From: an uncultured Oscillospiraceae bacterium
GTDB lineage: Bacteria > Bacillota > Clostridia > Oscillospirales > Oscillospiraceae
Direction of reading: 5' to 3'
NCBI GenBank assembly: GCA_905233385.1
Contig: CAJOEH010000006.1
Span: 93,195-157,194 of the forward strand
DNA: 64,000 nucleotides
Part shown: piece by piece, positions 1 to 8,194 of the stretch
Position numbering within the stretch: position 1 is the first letter of the stretch
How the letters are laid out: each line of letters starts with the position of its first letter
Translations under genes and position numbers: made by a program
Notes under the pieces: generated by a model
What the model was told of the DNA's origin: nothing
The model's database searches: none
Seen by the model: only the letters and a program-made list of their open reading frames with translations

Positions 1-814
1 CGCCGCCTTTTGCCTCGGCAAGCTCCCGCTTCAGCGACTTTTGCTCCGCGGTCAGATCCTGCAAAGCGTTGCCGTAGCGCCGCAGCTCTGTCTGCATTTC
101 CTCCACGCCGAGCACGTACTTGTTGATGAGCTTTTCCACCTGCGCGACCTTCTCCTTTTTGTTGAACAGATTGACGTCTTTCAGCATTTGCAGGATGCGC
201 TCGCGCATCTTGTCCAGATGATATGCCTCCTTGAACAGCCGCGGCGGAACGTGGGCGCGGCCGGTCTTGCTCGCGCTCTCGCCGCGTTCCAGGTCGGGGT
301 ATTTCTGCACCATCGTCTTCCAGAAGCCGTCCTGCCACCGGGTCAGGTTTTTTCGGTTGCCGATGATCTCTTTTGCGCAGAGCCGCTTGTCTTCCGTCAG
401 CGGGACAAAACAAAGGTGCATATGGGGCGTTTTCTCGTCCATATGCACCACGGCGGACAGGATCGTCTCTTTCGACTGATTCTTTTCGATGAAGCGCAGA
501 GCGAGCTCAAAGTATTCTCTGACCTCGGCGGGCTTTTTGCCCTTGAAGAACTCCGGGCTGGCGGTGATGAGCGCTTCGACCACGCGAACGCTGTCCGAAC
601 GGGTGCGGCAGCCGGCTTCGGCGATCTGCCGTTCCGCCTCGGCGCGGTAGCTCTGCTTCGGCGTGATCAGATGAATGTTGAGGTGACTGCGGCTTTTGTC
701 CACGTCGGGATTGCTCGCGTAGGTCTCTTTCGTGCGCTCGTTGTGCGCCTCGATGCGCCCGATCTCCGGGCCTTTGTATTTTGCGAATCGCAGGATTCCG
801 TATTGAGGTTTCAT
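1..814 (-). CDS. MobV (Pre/Mob-type) relaxase, N-terminal part, cut by window edge
   Basis: Predicted plasmid/IME relaxase that nicks oriT and attaches to the transferred strand. Translating the minus strand from the ATG at 814 gives a 271-codon open frame running off the left edge. It begins MKPQYGILRFAKYKG, followed by the Mob_Pre-type segment HNERTKETYASNPDVDKS (about residues 25-42). The metal/catalytic block HMDEKTPHMHLCFVPL lies near residues 124-139, matching the HxDExxPHxH pattern of MobV relaxases. The last visible part is helix-rich and coiled-coil-like, as is usual after the catalytic domain. A clear ribosome site (AAAGGAAAT) precedes the ATG. It lies 94 bp downstream of the D5-like helicase on the same strand, so replication and mobilisation genes form one unit. 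The C-terminus is not visible. Confidence 0.88.
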   Translation of the reverse strand, partial: MKPQYGILRFAKYKGPEIGRIEAHNERTKETYASNPDVDKSRSHLNIHLITPKQSYRAEAERQIAEAGCRTRSDSVRVVEALITASPEFFKGKKPAEVREYFELALRFIEKNQSKETILSAVVHMDEKTPHMHLCFVPLTEDKRLCAKEIIGNRKNLTRWQDGFWKTMVQKYPDLERGESASKTGRAHVPPRLFKEAYHLDKMRERILQMLKDVNLFNKKEKVAQVEKLINKYVLGVEEMQTELRRYGNALQDLTAEQKSLKRELAEAKGG

Positions 815-843
815 TTTGATTTCCTTTCTAAAGTGAAAATTGT

Positions 844-894
844 CCATCCCATCCGCCCATCCGTCACGAACGGGATGTTTGGGATGGGTGGGAT
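844..894. repeat. Imperfect inverted repeat between helicase and relaxase genes; candidate oriT or terminator
   Basis: The left arm (CATCCCATCCGCCCATCCGT, 845-864) pairs imperfectly with the right arm around 870-892 (ACGGGATG, then TGGGATG) across a short CACGA loop. MobV relaxases usually act at hairpin-bearing sites next to their own gene, so this is a possible oriT. A transcription terminator is less likely because no T-run follows on the minus strand. The function is inferred from position and shape only. Confidence 0.35.
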
Positions 895-908
895 AGAGAA
901 AAACGGGC

Positions 909-2201
909 TTACAGCGTGTTTACCGCTTCGATGCCCCAGAAGCCGTTCACGCGCTTTCCGAGGGCGTTCTGGATGTGATTGTCGTGTTCCAGACCGAACT
1001 CGTCGGCGTGCTTTTTCAGCGTCATGCTGACCGTCCGCGCCGAAAGCGGCTTGCAGGCGTTGTCGCCGCACCAACGGGTGTAGATATCGTACAGGTCGGC
1101 GGACGTGATCGCTCCGTCGGCTTTCAGACGGATATATCCGTCGGAGCGCAGGAACGGCAGAACGTTGTCCGCCTCCTGCCGCGCGTCTTCACGGTTGCTT
1201 TTGGTCTGACTGCTCTCGGTGAAGCGGAAGTTGTTCGCGATCAGCCGCCGGAGTCCGTCCAGACACCACAGAAAGATCCCCTCGGCTTCCGCGCAGAGTT
1301 TGTCCGCAAGGTACGGATCGTCCTCGCGGTCTGCCGCCTTCTTTTTGACCGACAGGATAAGCTGCCGCTGGTAGAAGCCGTCCGTGTGATCGTAGAGCGA
1401 TTCCAGATCTCCGTTGGAGAACGCGAGAAAGCGGACGTAGATATCGCCCTGATAGCTCTGTTCGCCCTTCCGTTCCAGGTCCATCGGCATTTCCGCAGAG
1501 ATCAGCGATTTGAGATAGTGCGTGGATTTCAGCGCTTCCATCTTCATATCGTCGTCCACCATCAGCAGTTCGTCTTCCAGATCGGCGCGGGCGAACGGGC
1601 TGTGTTCGACCTTCGCGATGCAGCCGTTTTTCAGGTTGCTGCCGAGCAGCTTCTGCATCACGATGCCGATGCGGCTCTTGCCCTCGCCGCCATTGCCCTT
1701 GAGCAGCAGCATCGTCTGTCCGCGGTTCGTCGGGATCAGGCAATAGCCCAGATACTCCTGCAGGGTGAGCGCGTCTTCCGGTTCGAGCAGCTCAGACAAA
1801 AACCGCAGCCAGATTGTCGGCTGCGGCGCGTCGGGATCGTATCGGACGGGAAGACGGTTGCGGCAGAATTCCTTGTCCGGCACAAATCTGCCGTCCAGAA
1901 ACAGCGTGCCGTTGGCGACGTGGAGCCGGTCCTCCTGCATGGGCAGGCCCGGCGCGTAGCATTCCAGACGGAGCAGTTCAAGCAGATTCGCGACGCGGCG
2001 GGTGAGCCCGTTCGCAAAGTGCGGACGGAGCATTTCGTAGATCTGCCTGCGCACGCCGTCCTCGCCGCTGACGCGGCCTTCCGTGGTGAAGAACCTGCCG
2101 TTGACGCAGACCATCGGATGCGCCAGCAGGAAGTCTTCGCAGAACTGCGCCTCGTTGAAGCTCTTGTCCTGCAGCCAGCGTGGTGTTTCAGCTTTCATCA
2201 T
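909..2201 (-). CDS. Phage/plasmid D5-like (P4-type) replicative helicase
   Basis: The 430-aa protein has the D5_N/SF3 helicase arrangement found in P4-like primase-helicases of mobile elements. The Walker A motif GNGGEGKS lies near residues 169-176. A Walker B-like segment DELLMVDDDM is near 208-217. An arginine-finger/sensor region (FLAFSNGD) follows, and the C-terminal winged-helix-like part ends NGFWGIEAVNTL. It would unwind DNA during replication of the element. Its start (ATG ATG at 2201/2198) overlaps the end of the CHC2 primase gene by 14 bp, which suggests translational coupling. The primase activity seems to have been split off onto that neighbour. The long open frame on the opposite strand over this gene is a codon-bias shadow. 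Confidence 0.88.
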   Translation of the reverse strand: MMKAETPRWLQDKSFNEAQFCEDFLLAHPMVCVNGRFFTTEGRVSGEDGVRRQIYEMLRPHFANGLTRRVANLLELLRLECYAPGLPMQEDRLHVANGTLFLDGRFVPDKEFCRNRLPVRYDPDAPQPTIWLRFLSELLEPEDALTLQEYLGYCLIPTNRGQTMLLLKGNGGEGKSRIGIVMQKLLGSNLKNGCIAKVEHSPFARADLEDELLMVDDDMKMEALKSTHYLKSLISAEMPMDLERKGEQSYQGDIYVRFLAFSNGDLESLYDHTDGFYQRQLILSVKKKAADREDDPYLADKLCAEAEGIFLWCLDGLRRLIANNFRFTESSQTKSNREDARQEADNVLPFLRSDGYIRLKADGAITSADLYDIYTRWCGDNACKPLSARTVSMTLKKHADEFGLEHDNHIQNALGKRVNGFWGIEAVNTL

Positions 2202-2778
2202 CGCTCTCCGCCATGAACTGCCGGACGCGTGCCTGCATCTGTTCCAGCCGGTCGTCTTTCAGAAGCAGTTCGACCGCCTCGGCGCGTTCCGCGTCCGTGC
2301 CTTCGTCCAGCGTTTCCAGCAAGTACTCCACGGCGTCCGTCATCCTGCACGCCTCCGCAAAGCGCTCGTCCGGTACGTCGTCCGGCGACGTCGGCGCGCA
2401 GGTGTGCCGCCAGTTCTGCAGAACCTGCAGATAGTCACGCAGGACGCTTTTGCAGAGCCGTTCGTTGTTCTGCTGCGCCGTGTACCGGTGCAGCTTTCCG
2501 AGCAGGGATTCCTTTTCCTCGGCGATCCCGAAGTCCGCCGCCAGCAGTTTGGCGGCCTCCGCGACCGGAAGGTCAAAGAGCCTCGCGGCAAAGTCGATGA
2601 CGTCCCCGTGCGCGCCGCAGCCGAAACAATGATAATGATCGTCGTACAGCTTCATACTCGGCGTATGATCGTCGTGGAACGGACATCGGAGCATCCCATT
2701 CTGCCCGACCGGCAGACCGTAGCGTTCCGCCGCCATCCGTGGGGTGACGGCGGATTTGATTGATTCAAAATGGATCAT
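2188..2778 (-). CDS. CHC2 zinc-finger primase-like protein
   Basis: The 196-aa protein has a DnaG-type zinc-binding domain at the N-terminus: CPFHDDHTPSMKLY (C-x2-H) followed by HCFGCGAHGDVIDF, giving the CHC2 ligands around residues 32-56. No TOPRIM catalytic domain is visible, so it is a stand-alone template-recognition subunit acting with the D5-like helicase encoded immediately downstream. The remainder is helical and acidic, ending ESDDES. The start is the ATG at 2778, preceded by GGAGG at an 8-nt spacing. It is the first gene of the primase-helicase-relaxase unit. Confidence 0.85.
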   Translation of the reverse strand: MIHFESIKSAVTPRMAAERYGLPVGQNGMLRCPFHDDHTPSMKLYDDHYHCFGCGAHGDVIDFAARLFDLPVAEAAKLLAADFGIAEEKESLLGKLHRYTAQQNNERLCKSVLRDYLQVLQNWRHTCAPTSPDDVPDERFAEACRMTDAVEYLLETLDEGTDAERAEAVELLLKDDRLEQMQARVRQFMAESDDES

Positions 2779-2889
2779 GGCATTTCCTCCTTTCTTGAAA
2801 ATTTAACAGGTGATCGTTCTGTCGGCGGGAGTATACGGAGAAAATGCCGACAACCTGCCAAATCAGGCACAAATGCAAGAAAAAAGGAA

Positions 2890-2931
2890 AAGCCCGCCGG
2901 AAATCTTGCAGAAATGCAAGCCGGCGGGCTT
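2890..2931. repeat. Strong two-part hairpin in the divergent intergenic region
   Basis: The outer arms AAGCCCGCCGG and CCGGCGGGCTT (11 bp, perfect) enclose an inner perfect stem CTTGCA-GAAA-TGCAAG. It lies 111 bp upstream of the CHC2 primase start and only 5 bp before the -35 box of the 3015 surface-protein promoter. It could insulate the two divergent units or act as a cis site for the mobile element. It lacks a proper U-tract in both directions. Confidence 0.6.
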
Positions 2932-2935
2932 CATA

Positions 2936-2964
2936 TTGAATTGGCGAAGCGAATCTGATATAAT
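2936..2964 (+). promoter_or_regulatory. Sigma-A-type promoter of the SLH/leucine-rich surface protein gene
   Basis: TTGAAT at 2936 and TATAAT at 2959 are separated by 17 bp, which predicts a transcript start near 2971. The gene follows at 3015 with AGGAGGAG as its ribosome site. Confidence 0.75.
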
Positions 2965-3014
2965 GAAGGCAGATGACAAAACGCACCTCTAAGCATACGA
3001 AGGAGGAGTTGCAG

Positions 3015-5264
3015 ATGAAAACACGAATTCTTGCGATTCTGCTGGCGGTCTTGCTGTTGTTGAGCGTACTGCCGACGGCGGCGCTGGCAGCGCCGGACGA
3101 CGCAGGAGCGGACATTCTGGTCGAGGGCGATACGCCCCATCGCATCCATTGGACGATGTATCGGGACGGTACGCTCCGCCTTGAGCACACCGACAAGTAT
3201 TCCTGTCTGGATCCGAATGACCGTCCTTGGGTTGCCACATTCATAGTCGACGGACATGAAATCTATGGGGATTGGCATATCCGCACACTGGTGATCGAGG
3301 ACGGAATAACGTATATTCCGGAAAATATGTTCCGGGAACTTCCGGCGCTGGAAAACGTCATCGTGAACGGTTCTCTGACGGAGATCGGGGAAAACGCATT
3401 CGGAGGATGCCAGGCGCTGCGCGATGTAACGATCCACGGAAACGTGGGCGGCTTTGACGGCGACGCCTGCTGGGGCGGCGTCCGCGCGAACGCCTTTTAT
3501 CTCTGCAAGTGCATGCAGGGCTTCTACGTGGACGGACGCATTGCCAACGTCGGCGAAAGCGCGTTTTCGGGCGCAGACCTGTCCGGCATTTTCCCGCTGG
3601 TTTGCGGCGACATCGGAGCAGGGGCGTTTAAGAACAACCCGTCTTTCTACACCCTTCCTCCGGTCCGCGGCAGCGTCTGCGAAGACGCATTGAAAGGCAC
3701 CACTATGAAAAACGAGCCGGTTTTCGTGGTATCCTCCCATCACGGGGATCTGAGCGGATTGGAAATTACGCGAAAGGCTCCGGTATGGAGCAGCTTTACG
3801 CAAAGTGTCTTGATGGTTGATGAAGATGCTTCTCCACGCATCTATTTTACCGGCACAGAGGCGGAGTTTCAGGCGAATTTCAGCAAGTACAAACGTTCCC
3901 ACGAAGTGCAGCATCTGGGCGAACACGTCACCTGGGCGCTGGACGAGGAAACCGGCGTGCTGACGATCAGCGGCTACGGCTCCTGCATCGACCTGCTGTA
4001 TATGGTTGAGCAGCCGTGGCTGAACATCCCGGGCGGGACCTGGGACGAAAACCGCGAGCGGATCACAAAGGTCCGCGTGCCCTACGGTCTGCGCCTCGGC
4101 GCGCATTACCTCGATCAGTTGGAAGATCGGGTAGAGTACTACTACGACCAAAGCGGAACACTCGGGACTGTGAACTGGGGGATTTCCGCCGGCAAGCTCT
4201 TCGTGAGCGGCACGGGCGCGATCCCGAGCCTCTATGGCAGGGAGAACGACGCCTGGATGCCGTATCGGGGAGAGGCCAGCGAGGACGTCAACGGAAACGG
4301 GATCAACGAGATCATCATCGGGGACGGGATCACCGCGATCGGCTTCGGCGCGTTTATGAATTGCCCGAACCTGGAGCGGGTTACCTTTGCCGACAGCATC
4401 ACGTCGGTGGAAGGCGCCGCGTTCTACGGCTGCCGGAATCTGAACAACGTTTCTCTGCCCTACCATCTCAAAACGATCGGGCGCAACGCATTCACCGACT
4501 GCACGGGCTTGCAGCGCATTTTCATTCCGGAAACCGTGGAGACGATCGGCCCGCAATGCTTCGACCGCACCGGACTGACGGATATTTTCTACGGCGGCAC
4601 GACGGAGCGTTGGAACGCCTTGAACGTAAGCGGCGTGAGCGGCGCGTTCGTGTACATGTCCAGCCCCGGATTCCCGCCCGGCGCGAGCGCAGCACCGACG
4701 CACGAGCCCAATTTCTTTGAAGATGTTTCCGAGGACGCGTACTACTTTGACGCGGTACGCTGGGCGGTGCGTGAGGAGATCACCGCCGGCACAGACGAAA
4801 CGCACTTCTCGCCCGATGCGATCTGCACCCGCGCCCAGATGGCGACCTTCCTCTGGCGGACGGCGGGCGAGCCGGAGCCGCAGAGTACCGAAAATCCGTT
4901 CAAGGACGTTGCGGAAACCGCCTACTATTACAAAGCCGTCCTCTGGGCGGCGGAGGTCGGCATCACGAAGGGCGTGGACGAAAGCCACTTCGCGCCCGAG
5001 GCGACCGTCACCCGCGCGCAGGCGACGACCCTCCTGTGCCGCGCCTTCGGCGGCAAGGCGGAGGGCGACAATCCCTTTGCCGACGTACCTGCAACTGCTT
5101 ACTATGCGGAAGCAGTCCGCTGGGCGGCGAAGACCGGCGTGACGAACGGCACCGACGAGACGCATTTCAGCCCCGACGCGCCGTGCCTGCGCTGCCAAAT
5201 CGTGACCTTCCTCTACCGCGCCGTGCAGAATCTCGAGCCCATCGAGGACGCGCCGGTTGAGTAA
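3015..5264 (+). CDS. Secreted BspA-type leucine-rich-repeat protein with three SLH repeats
   Basis: The mature ORF has 749 codons, starting at the ATG at 3015 behind AGGAGGAG; an upstream in-frame ATG at 2973 has no ribosome site. It opens with a Sec signal peptide (MKTRILAILLAVLLLLSVLP, cleavage near ALA-AP). The middle carries BspA/Treponema-type leucine-rich repeats (LTEIGENAFGGCQALRDVTI; IGFGAFMNCPNLERVTF; IGRNAFTDCTGLQRIFI). The C-terminal about 180 residues hold three SLH repeats, each starting F-x-D-V and ending in a TRAQ/LRCQ-type block (for example CTRAQMATFLWRTAG). The protein should be held in the cell wall by the SLH repeats and could bind host or dietary ligands. It has its own promoter and terminator, so it is monocistronic. 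Confidence 0.88.
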   Translation: MKTRILAILLAVLLLLSVLPTAALAAPDDAGADILVEGDTPHRIHWTMYRDGTLRLEHTDKYSCLDPNDRPWVATFIVDGHEIYGDWHIRTLVIEDGITYIPENMFRELPALENVIVNGSLTEIGENAFGGCQALRDVTIHGNVGGFDGDACWGGVRANAFYLCKCMQGFYVDGRIANVGESAFSGADLSGIFPLVCGDIGAGAFKNNPSFYTLPPVRGSVCEDALKGTTMKNEPVFVVSSHHGDLSGLEITRKAPVWSSFTQSVLMVDEDASPRIYFTGTEAEFQANFSKYKRSHEVQHLGEHVTWALDEETGVLTISGYGSCIDLLYMVEQPWLNIPGGTWDENRERITKVRVPYGLRLGAHYLDQLEDRVEYYYDQSGTLGTVNWGISAGKLFVSGTGAIPSLYGRENDAWMPYRGEASEDVNGNGINEIIIGDGITAIGFGAFMNCPNLERVTFADSITSVEGAAFYGCRNLNNVSLPYHLKTIGRNAFTDCTGLQRIFIPETVETIGPQCFDRTGLTDIFYGGTTERWNALNVSGVSGAFVYMSSPGFPPGASAAPTHEPNFFEDVSEDAYYFDAVRWAVREEITAGTDETHFSPDAICTRAQMATFLWRTAGEPEPQSTENPFKDVAETAYYYKAVLWAAEVGITKGVDESHFAPEATVTRAQATTLLCRAFGGKAEGDNPFADVPATAYYAEAVRWAAKTGVTNGTDETHFSPDAPCLRCQIVTFLYRAVQNLEPIEDAPVE

Positions 5265-5302
5265 GCGCCTGCCGAAGACGCACCCTAATTGAAACAAAAA
5301 AC

Positions 5303-5340
5303 GCCCTCCGGTTGCATCTGCAACCCGGAGGGCTCTTTCT
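5303..5340 (+). terminator. Rho-independent terminator of the 3015-5264 gene
   Basis: The stem GCCCTCCGGTTGCA pairs with TGCAACCCGGAGGGC (one bulge) around a TC loop, followed by TCTTTCT. Confidence 0.85.
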
Positions 5341-5435
5341 ATGCGATTGAAAAAGAAAAATTTAGACCGTTTTATTGGACACAAAAGATGATAGTATGTG
5401 AACAGACAATAAAAGTGTGACTTGGAGGGAGTAAT

Positions 5436-5606
5436 ATGGCATTTGCAGAGGAAAACCACTTGAAAGGCACTTGTGAGAACCAGACCGCCGCGGAATGGAT
5501 CGAAGATTGGCTGAAGGAGTTTCCAGAAGACAAAGGATTGGTCCAGAGGTTGCGAGATTTAGGAGATACGGACGAACAAATTAAGGCGTTTCTTGAAGGG
5601 ATTTAA
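5436..5606 (+). CDS. Small acidic protein of 56 aa, unknown function
   Basis: A short ORF starts at the ATG at 5436 behind a good ribosome site (GGAGGGA, 8-nt spacing). It encodes MAFAEENHLKG followed by an acidic helical stretch (EWIEDWLKEFPEDKG) and ends DEQIKAFLEGI. It sits 18 bp upstream of the XRE regulator at 5625, whose ribosome site overlaps the region just after the stop, so the two are probably co-transcribed. I do not recognise the family; the size and charge would fit a small regulator-binding or plasmid-housekeeping protein, but nothing in the sequence proves this. Confidence 0.6.
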   Translation: MAFAEENHLKGTCENQTAAEWIEDWLKEFPEDKGLVQRLRDLGDTDEQIKAFLEGI

Positions 5607-5624
5607 TCAGGAGGTGTTGCAGTA

Positions 5625-6425
5625 ATGGAACAGACATTTTTACACGGGACGATCCGCGAGCGGCTGCAGGATCTGATGAAATCCAGAAAGGTATCGCAGG
5701 CGGAACTTGCAACGCGGATCGGCTGCACGGAGAGTATGCTGAGCCGCTTCATCAGCGGCAGGACGGATAAACTCGGCGACGAGAGCATCATCCGCATCGC
5801 GCGCGTGTTCAACGTCTCCACCGACTTTCTGCTCGGCGAAACCGACGTGCCCGACCGCGTGACCTACGACGTCTCCGAGCTCGGCCTTTCCGTACAGGCA
5901 GCGCGAAATCTCTACACGCAGAAGGTCAATCCGAAGGTGGTGAACGCCCTGTTGGAGAATCCGGAATTCGCCGAAACGACGGAGCTGATCTATGGCTATC
6001 TGAACGACGAATTTGCGAAGGGCTTCGCGCTGCAGAACGAACTATATTCGCTCGTCGGCAGGATGGTGCAGGGCGTGCCGGAAGCGGCTGCGGACGTCAG
6101 GCGGCTGGAGACGCCGCCGCATCAGTTCGACCTGACGCGGATTCAGGAATCGTTTATGGCGGCGGTCCGCTCGGTCAAAAACGAGGTCGGCTGCGACCTG
6201 AACGCCGACAACGAATTGACGGCGCAGATGATGAAACGGATCTATGCCGAGGTGGCGAAAGGGCAGCACCGGCGGCAGAAAAAAGTCTCGCCGAAGGACG
6301 TCGGCGCGGCGATCGCGAAGGCACTGCAGCTTCCGCCCGGCGAAAAAACGCAAGCGGTCATTCAGCAGTTTTTGAATCTGACCGAGGCGGTCACGAACGA
6401 TGAATCGGGAAGAACTGTCCAATGA
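5625..6425 (+). CDS. XRE-family helix-turn-helix regulator with long C-terminal domain
   Basis: The 266-aa protein has an N-terminal Cro/cI-type HTH (about residues 9-62: IRERLQDLMKSRKVSQAELA, then CTESMLSRFISGRT). This is followed by a roughly 200-aa helical domain with no motif I recognise. It is likely a DNA-binding repressor or activator for the mobile-element genes around it. The start ATG at 5625 follows AGGAGGTGTTGC. Its 3' end overlaps the sigma-like gene by 26 bp, so regulator and sigma factor are made together. A regulator/sigma pair of this type is typical of conjugative or mobilisable elements in Clostridia; this is inference from context. Confidence 0.82.
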   Translation: MEQTFLHGTIRERLQDLMKSRKVSQAELATRIGCTESMLSRFISGRTDKLGDESIIRIARVFNVSTDFLLGETDVPDRVTYDVSELGLSVQAARNLYTQKVNPKVVNALLENPEFAETTELIYGYLNDEFAKGFALQNELYSLVGRMVQGVPEAAADVRRLETPPHQFDLTRIQESFMAAVRSVKNEVGCDLNADNELTAQMMKRIYAEVAKGQHRRQKKVSPKDVGAAIAKALQLPPGEKTQAVIQQFLNLTEAVTNDESGRTVQ

Positions 6426-7038
6426 GGAACTCTGCGCGCTGGCGAAAAACGGCGACGCCGATGCGCTGGAGCAGCTCGTAAAAAACAATCTCCCGTTCAT
6501 CAAAAAACGCGCGAAAGAAATCTGGGAATCGAAGCAGGCGCTGAACGAAACGCTGGGCGTCGACCGCGACGATCTGGAGCAGGAAGGCGCGATCGGATTG
6601 CTCAACTGCGTCGAAAAGTTTCAGCCCGAGCGCGGTTTCAAATTCCTGACCTATGCCGCGCCGGCGATCCGGAACGCGATGTATGATTATTTCGACGTGC
6701 AGGAAGCTGTCTTTGAAAAACGCGACGTGGATCTCGTAGATTCGCTGGATGAAATCGTGCGCGACGAGTGGACGACTCGGCACAATTTGCTTCCCGACCC
6801 GACGCGCAAAACGCCGGAACAAATCTATCTGAAGAAGGAATGGCTCGGCGAAATTCATAGCGCACTGGACGAGGTTTCCGACAGAGAAAATCAATACCTG
6901 CGTTATCGTTTTGGTTTCGAGGACGAGACTGCGCATCCGCTGATCGAAACGGCAATTCATTTTCATCTTTCAGAAAGCCGCGCGAAAATTACGGAGAGGT
7001 CTGCGCTGAAAAACGTGCGATCGGCGCTGCCGTGGTGA
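6400..7038 (+). CDS. Sigma-70-like RNA polymerase sigma factor of a mobile element
   Basis: The 212-aa protein has a recognisable sigma region 2: LVKNNLPFIKKRAKEIWE, then DLEQEGAIGLLNCVEKFQPE and FKFLTYAAPAIRNAMYDY (about residues 25-95), including the core-binding and -10-recognition helices. The C-terminal region (DRENQYLRYRFGF, then HFHLSESRAKITE) resembles region 4, though with a degenerate turn. It should direct polymerase to a small set of promoters. It overlaps the XRE gene by 26 bp; start ATG at 6400. It is smaller than housekeeping RpoD and has no region 1 or region 3, so it is an alternative sigma factor. Target promoters could not be identified. Confidence 0.8.
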   Translation: MNREELSNEELCALAKNGDADALEQLVKNNLPFIKKRAKEIWESKQALNETLGVDRDDLEQEGAIGLLNCVEKFQPERGFKFLTYAAPAIRNAMYDYFDVQEAVFEKRDVDLVDSLDEIVRDEWTTRHNLLPDPTRKTPEQIYLKKEWLGEIHSALDEVSDRENQYLRYRFGFEDETAHPLIETAIHFHLSESRAKITERSALKNVRSALPW

Positions 7039-7394
7039 AAGCGAAAGCTGCGTCGCTGCGGCGGGCGTATATCCCTTTTGCGCCCTCGGTGATGCGCCGT
7101 CGCTGCGGTCTGCGACCTTCGCTTCGCCGCCTCACCTGCGCCCGAAGGGCGGGTATCCGTCAGCGTGCGCGCTTCCGAATACCCGCCCTTCTTCAGCCGC
7201 GGAAAACTTGCTGTTGTCGTCGTCACAAGCTCCGTATCGTTCGTCCTGCCGCAAGCGGCAGGACTCATTCACTCCGCTGTTCCTCCTCTCCCCACAAAAC
7301 TTCGTTTTGCGGGGACCCCATCGCAGCAGCACCTTTTCCGCGTCCGCGGCCGCAAAAGGTATAACACACTAGACCTTGCAGGCAAGGTCGTGTG
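7039..7394. repeat. Run of strong non-coding hairpins after the sigma gene
   Basis: No credible gene is present; open frames here are GC-bias artefacts. Several back-to-back stem-loops are visible: GAAGGGCGGGTAT paired with ATACCCGCCCTTC (7145-7192), CCTGCCGCAAGCGGCAGG (about 7246-7263), CCCCACAAAAC paired with GTTTTGCGGGG (about 7290-7315), CCTTTTCCGC paired with GCCGCAAAAGG (about 7331-7358), and ACCTTGCAGGCAAGGT (7373-7388). Confidence 0.7.
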
Positions 7395-7770
7395 CCAATG
7401 GGACGCCGTCCCCTTTGGATTCCCCCGCCACGAAACCGTCCGGTTTCTTTGAATTCTTCCCCGCAGCAGAATTGTGAACGCAGTCGCCCTCGCTCACAAC
7501 TCTGCTGTCCAAAAGGGCACCGCCCCTTTGCAATCCCCGCCAACGAAACCGCAGGTTTCTTTGGATTCTTCCCTGCAGCGAACGGTCGAAATGCCGTGCG
7601 TGATTGCCTTTCGCCGCTTCGCCGCCAAAGGAGCGCTTCCCCTTTGAACTCCGCCAACGAAACAAGTGTTTCTTTGGAATCTTCCCGCAAAAAATCAGAG
7701 CGAGACATTCCTCGCTCCGATACTGTTATATCCCAAAAGGGAGAAGCCCCGTTTATGCCCTAGCAAATTG
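7395..7770. repeat. Three and a part tandem units of about 110 bp, each with three covarying hairpins
   Basis: Units begin at 7395, 7509, 7625 and (partial) 7733. Each opens with a CCAAAAGGG...CCCTTTG hairpin. Next comes a GAAAC...GTTTC hairpin followed by TTTG and TTCTTCCC. Each complete unit ends with a variable third hairpin (TTGTGA/TCACAA; ACGG/CCGT; GAGCGAG/CTCGCTC). Stem bases differ between units while pairing is kept, so structure rather than sequence or protein seems to be conserved. Confidence 0.7.
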
Positions 7771-7903
7771 CTAATTGGCCTTCTAATGCTTCTCGCTGAA
7801 ATAGCGATACATTTTTCAATTACTGTCATTCAGGAATGTGGTTGCGATTGGCCAACTAATCATTGCTGATAAGATTAAATAGAATACACAAAAAGCCTTA
7901 AGG

Positions 7904-7932
7904 TTGAAAATTGGCGAGAATCCTGCTATATT
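7904..7932 (+). promoter_or_regulatory. Probable promoter of the graspetide-like operon
   Basis: TTGAAA at 7904 and TATATT at 7927 are separated by 17 bp. The predicted start near 7939 leaves a leader of about 255 nt before the precursor gene. The rest of 7771-8194 is AT-rich, has no credible ORF, and holds one small hairpin (ACGATAAAGCGGTATCGT near 8114). Confidence 0.55.
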
Positions 7933-8194
7933 ATTTTTGAGATTTGTGATAGTGCAGAGGGGTAAAGCGAAAAGGTTTTGGACACTAACCGCCGAAGAGA
8001 ATCTCCAATAGCCACTTAAAGTATAAAGCCAAGAACACTCATTTTGTAATAGTCAAACTGTTTAAAAATGGATTTTTTTGAAACATTGAAAAGCACTGCA
8101 AGAATGTGAGACGCACGATAAAGCGGTATCGTGAGATCTGTGCCAAAGAAGAACGGTGTTAGCAATCATTATTTGAGATATAAAGGAGAACAAT

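Noticed and set aside
2931..5459. 842-aa minus-strand open frame across the SLH/leucine-rich gene
   Set aside because: It is antisense to a gene with signal peptide, repeats, promoter and terminator; its composition (Arg/Ala/Val-rich) is typical of GC-bias shadows.
1..7038. Complete integrative element with ends
   Set aside because: No integrase, excisionase or attachment site is visible; the element may extend to the left of the window.
7265..7708. 147-aa minus-strand and similar frames in the hairpin block
   Set aside because: The repeats are conserved as base-paired stems, not as codons, and the frames change between units.
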